64,000 nucleotides of DNA from Mucor racemosus (GCA_027405735.1 JAPEHQ010000007.1:186001-250000), one strand, 5' to 3'. Positions 24,146-37,499 are shown, counted from the stretch's first letter. The notes: generated by a model not told the origin, from the letters alone. Made by a program: numbers and translations.

Positions 24146-26690
24146 CAAGTTGGAATTAGGTCAGCCCATTTGGGCCGATTCAGCCCAAATGGGCCGACAA
24201 TAAATCAACGTTTTTGAATGGAAGGGAATTTGATTTTTTAAAATCTCGTATTTGGCTTCAGAAGTTCAGGGCATACATTGATATTTTTTTTTTGTTTGAA
24301 ATTATTTTCATTATTTACTATTTATTAAATTTTGCTTTTAAAGTTTCCCTAATTTATATTCAAAAATCTGAAAGTCATGCCTCCCGCTAACAGTAAACTC
24401 GCTATTAACGTACTTGTATCAATAAGCAAACGTTTCATCAACAACGTAGAGGCTGAAAGCATCTTACGCGATAAGTACGATTGGAATACACCCCTTTTGA
24501 GCTTCAAGGGAGTGACAACTGGCCGTTCAGAGGTCAACAACAGAGTTCTGTATGATGTTGTCTTGAACGAGGTACCAGGTATTACATTGACCATTAAGCA
24601 AGGTTGTATCAAGTATCTTGGTCCTGTTGAAGTCCCTGTTTCCGAAAGTACAGTAGCTCCAGAGGTTGTTAATGTACCCATCGCGAGCGAGGACCTTCTG
24701 GAGGACGCTATTCAGGAAGAAGAAGAGGAAGATGTTGAGATTGACTTGACTCCTGCTGAAGGATGGAGTGCTGGAGAAGTTTTTATTGATAACAGGCTTT
24801 GTAATGTAAGTTATCAAAATGAGAAAGCAAAACTAATGTTATCCAATGCAAAATATGCCACTCCCTTGGAATATTTCTTGTTTTTTTTACCATTGGCCCA
24901 CTTTCATCGCATCATTGGTAACATCAACATTCATGCAAGAAATGTTAACAATTCTTGGTGTGATCTTACTTTCAATGAGTATTTGATGTGGATTGCGCTC
25001 CTCACTGTCATGACAGTACTTAAACATTCAGACCGTAAGGCATATTGGAGACAAGGATCAAGTCATTTTATGATGAGCATCAACTTCTCGAGATATATGT
25101 CGTTCAAACGATTTAATGATATTATGCGCATGCATTGTTTTGAAGTCCACTCTGCTGAAAAACAACAGCTTGATACTTTGTATCAGATTCGCTCAACCAT
25201 TGATGCATTCAACAGCCACATGGCAGCTTGTTTAGAACCTGGTAAGTATTTGGTAATTGATGAGTCAATGAATCAATGGCTAGGTGTTGGAATGCCCAAC
25301 TTGAAAAAGGTCCCAAGAAAGTCTCACCCCATCGGTCAAGAATTCAAAACATTGGCTGACCACCACACTTTCTGCATTGTACGTATGGATACTGTAGGCG
25401 ATCCTAAACCTAAGGAGTATGATAATGATGCTGGTATGCGTAAGCTGACAGCAACTGTCAAACGCCTGGTAAAACCTTGGTTTGGTAGTGGTCGCACCGT
25501 GATTGCGGATTCTTGGTTTGGGTCACCAGAGATGACAACAATGTTATCTAATCTTGGATTATATTCCATCATGCAGGTAACAAAGCGTCGTTACTGGCCC
25601 CGAGGTATGCCTACTACTGATATCGTAGAGCAAGTGGAAGAGGCTCATGGTAGTCATTACACGATGATGAAAAACGACCTTAGTAATGGTAGAATCTTTG
25701 TATGTGCCTATCGCGATAAGAAGGTTAAGGCCTTTGTATCGTCGTGTGGTACTACAATTATGTCAGGTCAAAAAACATTTGTAGGCTGTGATGGTCAACA
25801 AGTAACTATCAGACGACCTGCTGTAGTAGATGAGTATGAGACTCATAAGAGTGAGTAGATATTTTGCGTACATTAAAAGCATATACTGATGATCGCAATA
25901 CTAGGTTCCGTTGATGCTGCCAACAATCTTCGTGATAATATGACTTCTTACCACGATATCATTTCCACTGAAAGGTGGGAGATGCGTTTCTTCGGCTTCT
26001 TTTTGGGTATCTGTGAAGCTAATGCGTTTAGCTCTTTTCGAGTATTCGCAAAAGATGGGGAAATATCCCATAGTTCCTTCAAGGATACTTTGGCTTGGAC
26101 CCTTCTTTCGCATTGTGAGGAGTTGGCTCGTGGCCCTGATGCCACTGAGTCGATTTCCAATGACCAAAGAGTACTTAGAAGTTGTGGAACGCATTCATAT
26201 GTCACCATGAAAGGAGAGGATGGTAAAAAACGCATCAGATTAGGATGTGCCAGTTGCTATCGTTCTGGCTTATGTGGTACAAGAGTGGAAAAATCGTGTA
26301 GCTGCGACCCACATACACCTATGTGTAAATCGTGCTATACTGCACATTTACAGGACGTTTGGGCTCGCCAACAACATGTAAATAATTCTTTGTAACTGCA
26401 AGTATATTTCTATTAATTTTTTTAAATAAAATTGTCCTAACTTTCAAGAATACCAACTGTCTAAAAAGTCGGCCCAAATGGGCGTACTCAATTTTTGAAA
26501 AACAGCCTTCACAAGATGGACGATTAATGGCTCATTTATCACTTTTTTTGAAAAAAACAAAAAAGATCGTATAGAGAAGCACTGTCTTCTCATGGCAGAC
26601 TTAATCATTATTTGATATATAGTCTTTGTGGAGAAAAATTTATTTTTAAATGGTCGGCCCAAATGGGCTGATCGGGGTAATCTCTACTTG
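24146..26690 (+). mobile_element. piggyBac transposon, apparently complete
   Basis: Ends CAAGT...ACTTG are bounded by TTAA at 24,142-24,145 and 26,691-26,694, with a second TTAA outside each. The terminal regions form an inverted repeat that continues inward to TCAGCCCATTTGGGCCGA. The palindromic core CGGCCCAAATGGGC occurs twice near the left end (24,162-24,197) and twice near the right end (26,467-26,481 and 26,653-26,668), likely transposase binding sites. It inserted into the tail of the second 4.6 kb unit. It carries one complete transposase gene. Confidence 0.9.
24377..26395 (+). CDS. piggyBac transposase, one intron
   Basis: Exons 24,377-25,850 and 25,905-26,395; the 54-base intron (GTGAGT...ACTAG, with a TACTGAT branch-like site) removes an in-frame stop. 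The product is 654 residues, within the family range. The DDD catalytic residues are visible: D295 in LVIDESM, D378 in VIADSWFGS and D495 in SVDAANNLRD just after the splice junction. The C-terminus is a cysteine-rich zinc-binding domain (CASCYRSGLC, CSCDPHTPMCKSC) as in animal piggyBac enzymes. The N-terminal 130 residues contain an acidic run (EEEEEDVEID). It looks functional and lies inside matching terminal repeats, so a domesticated gene is unlikely. Confidence 0.92.
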
Positions 26691-26756
26691 TTAATTAATA
26701 AAAGCAAATGTAATTTAAAAACCCGTTATTCCAGTAAAAAATGCAATGGAATTTTG

Positions 26757-27127
26757 AGAAAGGCACGATGTAACCATGGAAATCTTCTGATAATTGTAGT
26801 TTGTAGTTGAATAACCATCCAAGACCCCCTTAGTCATTATACTGACTTTTTGGTTAATTACTTTTTAATGAATAATAGTAGCTTACTGCAAATGACACAT
26901 CATTTATAAGCCAAACCTTTCGACCGTAGCAACGCTTATATAATGTTTCTACCAAGTTCCATTTTAATTGGATGTTTGCATGATTTTTAAACTAGGAGCT
27001 GCACATCAAAGCAATTCTCTTTCCAAGGGACTGCTTTGCATTGACAAATTGACATCAGGAAATGCTTCATAAGTTTTTTTTTTTTTTGTAATTTGGTTTA
27101 CTCTTTGTTTTATTTTATTTTTCATCA
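26757..27127. other. Intergenic, Dis3 promoter side
   Basis: About 370 bases between the end of the repeat region and Dis3. A T-run (27,074-27,087) lies about 40 bases upstream of the ATG, as seen before other genes here. No other feature is seen. Confidence 0.4.
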
Positions 27128-30100
27128 ATGCTTCGATCGAAATCATTTGTAAAACGTACCCGTAAGGGAAATGTTGTTAAAGTTGTAAAAGAACATTATT
27201 TGAGAGACGATATCCCATGTTCTTCAGAGATCTGTAAGATTTGTAGCAAAACATCAGCACCAGTTCTTTCAAGTACACCCAAAGGAACCAGTAAATTTAA
27301 GCCCCATTACCTTATTCCTGATACAAATGTCTTTATCAGTCAGGTAAACCATTGAATGTGAATAAAAAGAGAATTGAATCACTGATTATTTCTCCCGCAC
27401 AACAGCTCGATATCATGGAACATCCTGCAATCAAAGATGTCATTGTTTTACAAACTGTTAGAGAGGAGATCCGCCATTTGAGTACACCTGTTTATAATAG
27501 ATTGAATGCTATCTTGGCTGACAAAACAAAACGTTTTTACATGTTTGCTAATGAGCATCAACGGTTAGTAAATCAAAATTACGAATTGGAAAGGCTATTT
27601 TTAACTAATGCCATCGTACTGTAGTGATACATTTATCGAGAAATTGAAGGGAGAGACTCCTAATGATAGAAATGATCGAGGTAATTAGAGCGGATCAGAC
27701 TTGAGTGTGTAGAGTGATATTAATATTTATGTCTTAGCAATCCGAGTAGCCACCAAATGGTTCGCAGATCATTTAAAAGCCAATTCTTCTGATGAAAATA
27801 TCGATGTTATCATGTTGAGTGATGATCGTGGCAATAGAGAAAAGGCCAAGGCCACTGGTATCAAATCTTGTGGAGGTAATTGATCAAATTTCGTTCGTTT
27901 AGATTGTTGTTTTAATTTGATCCCATAGTTACCGAATATGTTGATAGCATCAAGGACACTCCCGAATTATTGGATATGGTTTCTGCTCCAAAGGCAGCAG
28001 CTGGTGAACAAGTTGTTTATGAAGAGGTAATTTCTTAAATTATGTCGTTTTCTGCCCAGGATACTGATTTAGATTCATATTTGTAGCATTTATCACCCGC
28101 ACAGATCCAAAGTGGTATTAAAAAGGGAAGCCTCGTCCAGGCACCCTTTAATGTCAGCGTGCATAATGTTCAAGAGGTTATTATGAATTTGCAAGAATTT
28201 TTAAGATACATGTATACTAACATTTCTATTAAATTATAGGCTACTGTTGTTGGAGAAGTTGAAGGAGAGGTCAAAACTATTTTTATTTTAGGTCGCAAGC
28301 ATTTCAATCGTTGCATTCAAGGCGATATTGTTGCTGTAGAACTTTTACCAAAGAGTGAATGGAAACGTGGAGCTTCTATTGCCATTGAAGAAGAGGATGA
28401 TGATGAGGAAAAGATGTTTGGCGAAGAAGAGGTTATTGATAGAATGACTGAAAACGATAGCCCCGTTGAACCTACTGGTAAGGTTGTTGGTATTATTCGT
28501 AAGAAATGGAGACCGTAAGTTATTTCATGAATGATATAGATGTGTAAAATAAGAAACTGATTGGCAATTGTTGATTAGTTATTGTGGTTTCATTGTTAAA
28601 AAGACCGTACCCAAGAACACTACAAGTGGACCTGTTGGTGTCTTGTTCCGTGCTATGGATAAGCGTATCCCTCCTATCAAAATCAAGACATCTCAGGCAC
28701 ATACTTTGGTGGGAAATCGTATTGTGGTGTCTATTGATAGCTGGCCTACTAATTCAAGGTACGAAACAAAGCGATTTTTCATCTGCACATGTATATTGAC
28801 ATTTGCATATTATAGTTTCCCAATGGGTCATTTTGTCAAGACATTAGGTTCTTCTGGTGACAGAGAAACAGAGACTGAAGTTTTATTGTTAGAACATGAT
28901 GTTCCATATCAAGAATTCTCTCAACGTGTGCTTCAAGATCTCCCTATGGAAGGAGATCAATGGGTTGTTCTTGATAAACATTTGACTCAAGAAAAGAGAA
29001 GAGATTTTAGAGATTTAGATGTTTGTAGTATCGATCCTCCTGGATGTACTGATATTGATGATGCTCTTCATGCTCGTATTCTTCCTAATGGAAATTGGGA
29101 AGTTGGTGTTCGTAAGTAAATGTATTTTTGATGCCCCTTTCATGTACTCATTCTGTAATTTAGACATTGCTGATGTTACTTATTTCGTCAAACATGGTAT
29201 GCCTATGGATGTTGAAGCTGCCTCTCGTGGTACATCTGTCTATTTGGTTGATAAGCGTCTTGACATGTTGCCATCTCTTTTGGGTACTAGTAAGTATTGC
29301 TTTTTAGAATGGAATCATTGGTTATCATATTCTAAGTGGTCTTTTTTTTTGGTACATAGATTTGTGTTCATTGAGATCCAATGTAGAACGTTTAGCTTTC
29401 TCTTGTATTTGGGAAATGAATGAAAATGCTGAGATTGTCAGTGTTGACTTCACAAAGAGTGTGATTCGTTCAAAGCATTCATTTACTTACGATGAAGCAC
29501 AAACCCGTATTGACGATGATCGTATGCAAGATCCTATTACTAAGGGTATCCGTGTATTAAACAAATTTGCAAAGATTCTTCGACAAAAGCGTATGGAAAA
29601 TGGTGCTTTAACATTATCATCTCCTGAAGTTCGCTTCAATTTGGAAAATGATTCACAAGATCCCGTAGATGTTGAGATGAAGGAGCTTAAAGAAACCAAT
29701 GCTCTTGTTGAAGAATTCATGTTGTTGGCTAATATCTCTGTAGCCAAAAAGATTTATTCGAAATTCCCTAGCTCTGCTATGCTTCGTAAGCACGCTGCTC
29801 CTCCTACAAACAATTTCGATACTCTTCGTCAAATTCTTTCAGAAAAGGGCTTTATTTTAGAGACTGAATCTTCTAAAGCATTAGCTGATTCATTGGATAA
29901 GGCAGTGGTAAGTTTACTAGTAGTAAAACAAGCTATATTTGATTTACTCATACATTGTTAATGTTAGATTCCTGAAGATCCTTATTTCAATAAATTGGTA
30001 CGTATCATGACAACTCGTTGTATGATGCAGGCTCAATATTTCTGCTCGGGTACTGAGATTGAGTCAGAATTTAAACATTATGGTTTAGCTAGTCCTATCT

Positions 30101-30737
30101 ATACACATTTCACATCACCTATTCGTCGTTATGCAGGTACGCTAAATTGATTGTGGTTATAATACATGCATTAATCCTCTCTTTATTAGATGTCATTGTT
30201 CACCGTCTATTACAAGCTTGTATTGAACCCGATCTTGAATATGGTCAAGAATTAACCGATTCACAAAAAATGAAGGAATTGTGTGATAATCTCAATTTCC
30301 GTAACAGAATGGCCCAACAAGCTAGTCGTAGTTCTGTTGAGTTATTCACTAGTCTGTACTTTAGAAACAAGATCGAAGTGGAAGAAGGTCGTATTCTTCG
30401 TGTATTGAAGAATGGTTTTATTGTCCTTGTACCTAAATATGGTATTGAAACAATTGTATATACATCATTATCAGTTGATGGACCATCACCATTCAACTAT
30501 GATGAAGAAGCCAAATCTCTTGTTGCAGGAGATATTGTACTCAAGACATTTGATTCTGTCAAGGTTGAGATTACAGTAGAAGGTGATGCAGATGGTATGC
30601 GTCAAAAGATGAATATGAAACTAGTTGAACCATTTGTTGAGGGCGTTAGTGTTATACCCTCAGAAACAAAACCAACAACAAAAAGACCTAATCAAGATGA
30701 TGCTCTAGAATCAACAATTAAAAAATCAAAAAAATAG
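27128..30737 (+). CDS. DIS3: Exosome ribonuclease Dis3/Rrp44
   Basis: Catalytic subunit of the RNA exosome, with an endonuclease PIN domain and a 3'-5' exonuclease RNB domain. Thirteen exons were inferred (27128-27343, 27406-27563, 27625-27680, 27738-27875, 27929-28026, 28087-28176, 28240-28514, 28579-28758, 28816-29111, 29164-29289, 29360-29907, 29968-30136, 30190-30737), totalling 965 residues in one frame, the usual length. The CR3 cysteine motif (CSSEICKIC) and the PIN Asp (LIPDTNVF) are near the start, with the second PIN acidic motif [10 protein letters not shown] carries [13 protein letters not shown] at about residues 474-487. RYADVIVHR and a C-terminal S1 domain with a basic tail follow. 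Nothing looks broken. Confidence 0.95.
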
Positions 30738-31048
30738 TCAATATATGAACGATTTCTTTATTTTAATAATAGAAAAAAATATGAATAAAAAGAGAGGCAT
30801 ATATTATATAAAGATGCAGATAAGGAATGTTGAAATGTTTATGTGTATATATATAATGAATTATGAGGGGGTGGAAATATAAAAAGAAAAAGGAGAAAGT
30901 AAAAAGTGCAAAAACAATAGAAGGGGTTGAATTTTTTTTTTGTTTTTTTTTAATATATGATTGTTGTTGGATAATGTGTATGAATAAGGGCATATAATAG
31001 AGAAAAATAAAAGAGCATATGATAAGGTATAATAAAACGTGGTACGAA

Positions 31049-31295
31049 TCAAATAAATTGAGGCATATAATCTGTAACTAAAGCTGTTGCTGATAATGGT
31101 GAAGATACATGTTGGTTATAATATTGATTTGGGTGAACAACAGAATCATTCATGTATAAATTATCTAGTGAAATAGGTGAACCAGCAACTGTTGAGGCAG
31201 AACAAGATGCTGTTAATGGAGGTGTATGTTGTGAATAATGATTCATCATGTCAAAACTATTGGAGTCATAAGAGAAATTTCTTTTGAATGGTTGC

Positions 31296-31329
<34 letters not shown>

Positions 31330-32119
31330 GCATAGGTGATATGTTGTAATTCCTTGATACTAATGAAGGCGACCATGCAGGCGAAAGATAGCTTGCTTGT
31401 GGTTGATTTAATGTCATGTTGATTTGCTGAGGATGCATGATGGGACAAGATTTGCGTCTCATTTCATACTGTTGACAAGAAGAAGAGGATGCAGCAGCAA
31501 CAGCAGCAGCAGTAGTTGCAACTGTACGCACATTATCATTTACTTGCCATGCTGACCAATCTTTCTCTTCCTCAACAAAAAAGTTATTTGTAAAGAATTG
31601 TGAGAATAGAATTGAAGACTGATTTATATCACTGTTATTGACCGTGGTATTCATAGTTGCATCAATTGGATTCATGCTATCAAAATGTTGTACATGTGCT
31701 TGTTCTTCTTCATCTTCGTCATATTGTTCCAATGTTGTTGGTTCGTTAATCGAACTAGTTATTGTACTAGACTTTCTTCTTAATAACTTTGCTTTTGCTC
31801 TTCGGTTTTGAAACCAAATCTGTACACCGCGAGGTGTCATTTCAAGTTTTTGAGCCAGAATGCGACGAATTGAAGCACTTGGCTTTGGATTTTCTGTATA
31901 CGCTTTTTCTAAAACTTTGAGTTGAGCACGAGATGTTCTACGTCTATGCTTTATTTCGAAAGGATTATAGAATGTTGGACGGAAATCACCATGAGGATAT
32001 TGATGAAATGTCTCTAAAAGGTAATTTTCATCTGTAGAAGTAGGTGTTTTTGATGTATTTGAGGAAGTTGGTGATACTGTAAATGATTGTTCAAATGGCT
32101 GTAATGTATCTAGTGTCAT
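31049..32119 (-). CDS. Homeodomain transcription factor with poly-Q tract
   Basis: Single exon, 356 residues. The homeodomain is at about residues 55-115: RRTSRAQLKVLEKAY, the linker NPKPSASIRR, and recognition helix GVQIWFQNRRAKAK. This form (TSRAQLKVLE...NPKPS) is typical of fungal Yox1/Pho2-like regulators. It is followed by an acidic patch (YDEDEEEQ), an alanine run and a poly-Gln run of 12 (31,297-31,332), then a Ser/Pro/Asn-rich tail that may be an activation domain. Target genes are unknown. It is convergent with Dis3 (311 bases between stops). Confidence 0.9.
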
Positions 32120-32776
32120 TTTTTATAAAGAAAGAAAAAAAAAAGAGAGAGAAAGAGTAATCAGTGATCCAACAGAGAAAAAGATATACTTTATATATAA
32201 ATTCCAATGATATTTCACATATATGTCAAGCGGATTGTTGACAAACAGACAGAGAGACAAAGAGACAGAGAGACAGACGGACAGACGAATGGACAGACAG
32301 TTGATGTATGTGTTTTTATCCGAATTCAGGATAGCATCTTTTGTCCCCTTGAAGGAGTTGTTGATTATTTCTTGGCTTCTTTGTACCTATGAGATTTAAC
32401 AGATGGTAAAACAAATGGTTTATAATTTGTTAATATCGATATCAAGCATACTTGCGTCAATAAGAACTGTTTAGCTATTAACAAAAAAACCAGTATAGCT
32501 ATATATGTAAAATTCTAATCATAAAAGATGATGATGATACTGTAAATAGTATATATTTACGATTTTCAGAGATGTCTCTAGTTTAACATCATCGGTATGT
32601 ATGCGTGCGTCCTTTTTTTTTTTTTTTTTTTTTTTCAGGATATGCGCGCCAGTTGACGATCGAACGAAATATCCTTCTCTTATACTAAATAACTATCTGA
32701 TTAAACAAATGATTTAAATAGATCAAATCACGATATTGAAACTACCAAGCTTAGTTTTTTTCATAGTGAAAGACCA

Positions 32777-32817
<41 letters not shown>

Positions 32818-32980
32818 AAAGGGCAAGGGGTGAGAGATATTGTCGTGATATGTGTACATTTGATGTAATGTATGTACGTAAACTCAAAATTGTTATATTT
32901 CAATATAAACCAGTACAGTAAAAATAATCTTTTTCCATGAATACAACTCGTGTTTATTATTTACATGTGCATGAATTTGT
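32120..32980. repeat. Intergenic simple-sequence region with long T and A runs
   Basis: Contains a (GACA/GAGA)-rich purine tract (32,235-32,305), a 23-base T-run (32,613-32,635) and a 38-base A-run (32,778-32,815). The T and A runs are in inverted orientation about 140 bases apart and could pair. No gene is seen. It forms the promoter side of the homeobox gene and the 3' side of DPH2. Confidence 0.6.
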
Positions 32981-35095
32981 TTATTTTTGATCATCTTCCT
33001 TTTCATTGACATATCCTCTAGCAATGCCAGATAAACCTTCTTGAATTTCTGCTGCTTCATCTTGACCAACATTAGCTTCTAAACCTCTATAAGTTCTATT
33101 TTTAAGGTACTCTCCTACAAATGTTTGTATATTAGCAAAAGGAGACTTTATAGAATGAACAAAAAAAAAAAACATTTACCTGCAGTACTATTTAGAAGCA
33201 TAGATATGCTGGTTTCCTTGCTTCTTATTGTCAAATCTGTCAATGTACTTGTCAATACTTCGCCTGAATCTAAATAAAGAATTAGCATTCTATTCAAAAA
33301 ATATATATTGTTCATTGATATTTTACCATCTTGAGCAGGTCCGCTGTTTGCTCTATGAAATGGACCTGATTTATATTGACCAGTAATTAAGGAGAAATGA
33401 GGTTCTTCATCGCTAGAAGCATCTTGATCTTGTTCCTATAAACAAAAAAGATAAAAAAGAGAATGAGAATGAACTCTATAAACTCATTCACAATAATCAA
33501 AAACAAACCTCATCATAACTAAAATCATCTGTACGTAACTGAGGCAATAATCTGGAGAAATCAGTGATATAATTTCCAGTCCATTCCATGTCCCTATATA
33601 GCAGCAGAAATAGACACACTGATAAGTTCAATTGATGCATAATGTATGATTTTTAATAATACCTGATAAGTGCAATTTCTAGTTCAAATGGGGTTACAAT
33701 TGGGCGGTAAAACTCCTGCTCATTTACAATTAGTTTTATCCCCTGCTTTTTGTGTATTTATGTATAACATACCTTGGAATCAATCAAACTATTTTCAGGA
33801 CAGGAAACTAATACATAGCAATCTACTTCCATAAAATTAGCCATTTTAGCTACATTCAGTTTGCCCATGACAAAGAAATAAGATTTTCTTCCTGATGCTT
33901 TGATGATTTTCTTTAAATGATCAATAATATTCAAATAAGATGCTGTAAAAGGAGTTAGAAAACATGCTGTATATTAAAGAAAATGCGCTACTTACCAACA
34001 CCCAATGTACCAACAACAATACCAATTGTATCAGCATCTTTAGCTTTTTGTACAAGGAAATATCTCTTCATCAACATTCTGTTGACTTGAACAGACTCTT
34101 GTCTTGCCTCTTTGGTTTTAGGGTTATATGTATACACAGGACATTTGTTGTGAACCATCATAATGTTTGTCAATGTTAAACTTTCCCCACCAATAAAAAA
34201 GATCGAACAAGATTCCATAGGGATTCCTTCAGGCAATTCAAAATAACGACCACCCTTCTTTTTCTCTGCTCTTAGTTCATCGACATTGGCATGAGTTGCT
34301 GGTGCGATAATTGGAGAATCATCCTCATGTTCGCTGAATACATCTTCAAGATCACGATCACATTTTCCACAACATGCTTCTCCGTTTTTCTTTCTTTCTT
34401 CATGCTTTCCACAGCCACCAGAGCTGTTACCATGTCCATGTGGTGATGGTGATTTACTTAACGTATGCTGTAATTTGGATTCTGTTTGAATAACAGTGGG
34501 GATAATATGTTGGTAAGTTTTAGCTAATTCAGCTGTCAAATTCTCTGCAGCATAAGAATATTCTACGTCGCACATGACAATTACAGGTTGTGATAAATCG
34601 GGAAAAAATGATTGAAATTCCAATTTACAGTGCTCGATATCAATTGACTGTTGACCAAATACATATAAAACAGGAGAACGAGATGTTCTGTTTATAAAGA
34701 TTAACTCGATATCCCACAAATAACAAATAAAAAGCTATAAAAACTTACGGACTCAAACATGATCGACCATAATGAACAATCAAATCAGCACTGACATGTT
34801 CAGCAGCCACCTCGTCAACACAACAACTACCATAAGAAGTATCGGCCAATACAAAAATATCTTGGCCCGTCTTTTCAACAAGCTGCTTTGCTACATTTGC
34901 TGCATCCGCTAAGAATTCATCAGGAAACTGAAGCGCAATTCGCTTGTAATTGCCTTCTTTGATACGAGCTACTGTATGATCAATTTCGTATAATTCTTGG
35001 ATGTGCTCATGCTTTTCACTCTTGACTTCAATTTGTCTTTCAATGACATCTTTGCCATCATCAGCGAAATTGGTGGGTCCACTTGCTGTTGACAT
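32981..35095 (-). CDS. DPH2: Diphthamide biosynthesis protein DPH2
   Basis: With Dph1 it forms the [4Fe-4S] radical-SAM-like enzyme for the first step of diphthamide formation on elongation factor 2. Eight exons were inferred (34749-35095, 33996-34687, 33773-33942, 33663-33715, 33509-33593, 33327-33435, 33180-33269, 32981-33114), 559 residues in all. The start MSTASGPTN was chosen over an upstream in-frame ATG because it fits the family. Motifs: [71 protein letters not shown], and C-terminal [19 protein letters not shown] Cys/His-rich insert (GGCGKH, EACCGKC) lies at about residues 204-228 in a loop. Confidence 0.94.
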
Positions 35096-35807
35096 TGTTG
35101 AATTAGTAATGTAGGTTGACAAAAAGAAAAAACATTTTTCATTTTTCATTTTGGATGTTCACCCCATCCGCCTTTGTGGACGGTGACTCCCTTAAGACTG
35201 CTCCTCTTTGTTAATGAAATGGGTTGATTGCATAAAGCAGAAGAAACTTGAAACCATGTATTGAGTATTTAACGATGAATTGTTATTTCATCGTAGTCCA
35301 TTTTAATAGAAGAAACTCGAATTGGTATAACATATACATACCAACGCAACCACCCAGTTCTCACCCCACATCCGTCCCTGGAATTCTAGCTATTGGAGGA
35401 TCGATATCTATACTTTGGGTGGTGCCAATGCCACAAAAATAAGCGTCTCAATAATACAAAACGAAAATGCTACGTCAATGTCTATTACAATGTCTGTTAT
35501 TTGAATAGATGATTTGAATCATACATTGCACAAAACAGGCTAAAATTACTAATATATAGATGTGCTTTGACTGAATTCAACAAGATTACCAAGGGGAATT
35601 CTACTGACGGGAAGTTAACAAAAAATTAAGTACATGAGAAGAGAAAAGATAAGGTTTTAGAGTTGGGGCATACTATGCATTTTCTTTACTAGAAATACAT
35701 GATAATTTGCTGCTCTTCACGGAAAACACTACAGTCATTCTACAATGAATGTTAAACTGTAAGTATATCGCGGAGGTTGTACTTAATTATACTGTATAAT
35801 TTCTTAG
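35096..35807. other. Intergenic, nothing clear
   Basis: Upstream of DPH2, leading into the retrotransposon island. No gene, repeat end or RNA is recognised. Confidence 0.4.
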
Positions 35808-37499
35808 TATTACATTTTCTCAATAAATGCTCTACACTTCAACTTCCATGGGTCATTGTGCATCCAGTAAGTTTGAAAAAAACAAAATTGGCTACCTGCT
35901 ATTTACACCAACTATGGGCTCAAGCAGATTCGCTCTCGATGAATATAGATTCAAATGAGCTTCCATTGCAATGGTATATATGTATCTTATACACCGCTCA
36001 ATAGATATTAATTGGTTGCATTATGCTACTTGTTCCTAGATTCATTTTATATCTTACAAAGGACTCAAAAACGCGTAAAATTCACTGCTTTTTCCTTGAA
36101 AACTGGGTCTCATTTTTCATCCCTACTCTACTTTTTGTTTTCACTAAATAACACCAAGAAAAAATTATATGCCAATGTACCTGAGATGTTCAACTTTAAT
36201 CAAAAAATGAGTATCCGGAAATATCCTATGTTTTGCAGTTGATATAACTTTTTCAGTGCTAATGTTTCAGATTTTTACAGGTATTTCACTGCTAAAGATT
36301 GAAAACTTTGAGCCTTCATATCTCTACCAAAAATTAAGCTATAGTAACATTTTTTAATAATGAAACGTACTTGTTTTGAAGTACTTTATAACATATTTTA
36401 GGATGAAAAAAATCTGAGCACTTTTATTTTTTTTTTCATTTTTTTGACATTTTTTTGACATTTTTGTAGTAGATTTTAAAATATTCGTTAAATTGAGCAG
36501 TACGTTTTTTACATTTATATCGTCAACCTCATTGAGCTCTCTCAGACCCAATTTAGGGGTTTTCAAAATATTGATTTTTCGTGGAGATATCCTCAAAAAT
36601 GTGTACAAAAAGATACCTTCATTTCTAGCTTCCATTTTTCCTTTGTATACCCTCATCCCAAATTCTGAATCTGAAAAAAAATGGACAAAACTCTTATTTT
36701 CTCTACGAAAAATGCAGTTAGAAGGCTCAGCAATAGCTAGATCGATAGATGACGCTTTTGCGCATTACCTCCATTAGTTATATTTTAAATATGCTTATAA
36801 AACTTGATGTGTATCTTCAAAAAACCTCCAAAATTTCAATTGCATTTTACGCAAAATTTAATGTGGAATGTTTTTCTGGTTTTTGTTTAGATGTACGCAG
36901 AATGATTTATCGAAAGGTAAATCGTATAAAATTAATCAAATGAAAAAGTACCGTTTTATTATGAGCTTCTAGAGGGGGTTTATATACTAATTGAATGAGT
37001 GTATTAAATGTGAGTGATAATATAATTAGAATGAGCATTTGGATATTGTGTGGATATATTGGAATCATGCTTCTATGATTCAATAGTAGCATGATGATAG
37101 ACGCATGGAATATGACCTTGCTTGACTTGCATGTTGAACATCATGGTTTGACGGATGTTCTAAATTGGTAATTCGGTAATTCCTAATTCTGATAGATCAT
37201 TACCCCGCATCAACGTAAGAAGTACGTGGTATTGAATGGAATTACTATGTTGCCTTCTTGATGATAAACCGTGAAAAAAAAGAAAAAAAAGATAAAAGTC
37301 TTGTTGATGTATTCTTCTTGTTATGGTATAAGATAACTTGCTAATTTGCTTGGTAAATATTCTGGATGCTTGATATACTATGATTTCTTGTGGATGGATA
37401 TTTTGAATATATATTCGCCAGTAAAAAACCTCTATGCATTCAAAAACCTTGAAGGAAAAAATGAAATGCAGTTTGCAAGGAAAAAGGCAGAATCTTTTT

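Noticed and set aside
35777..36004. Protein-coding gene for the 75-codon frame ending in the SNELPLQW region
   Set aside because: It lies in a repeated element, begins outside the repeat and has no start context; kept only as a conserved core.
36354..36656. Antisense frame of the leader repeat, mirrored at 47,559-47,861
   Set aside because: It occurs opposite another open frame in the same repeat and has no domain; mentioned only as a test for codon bias.
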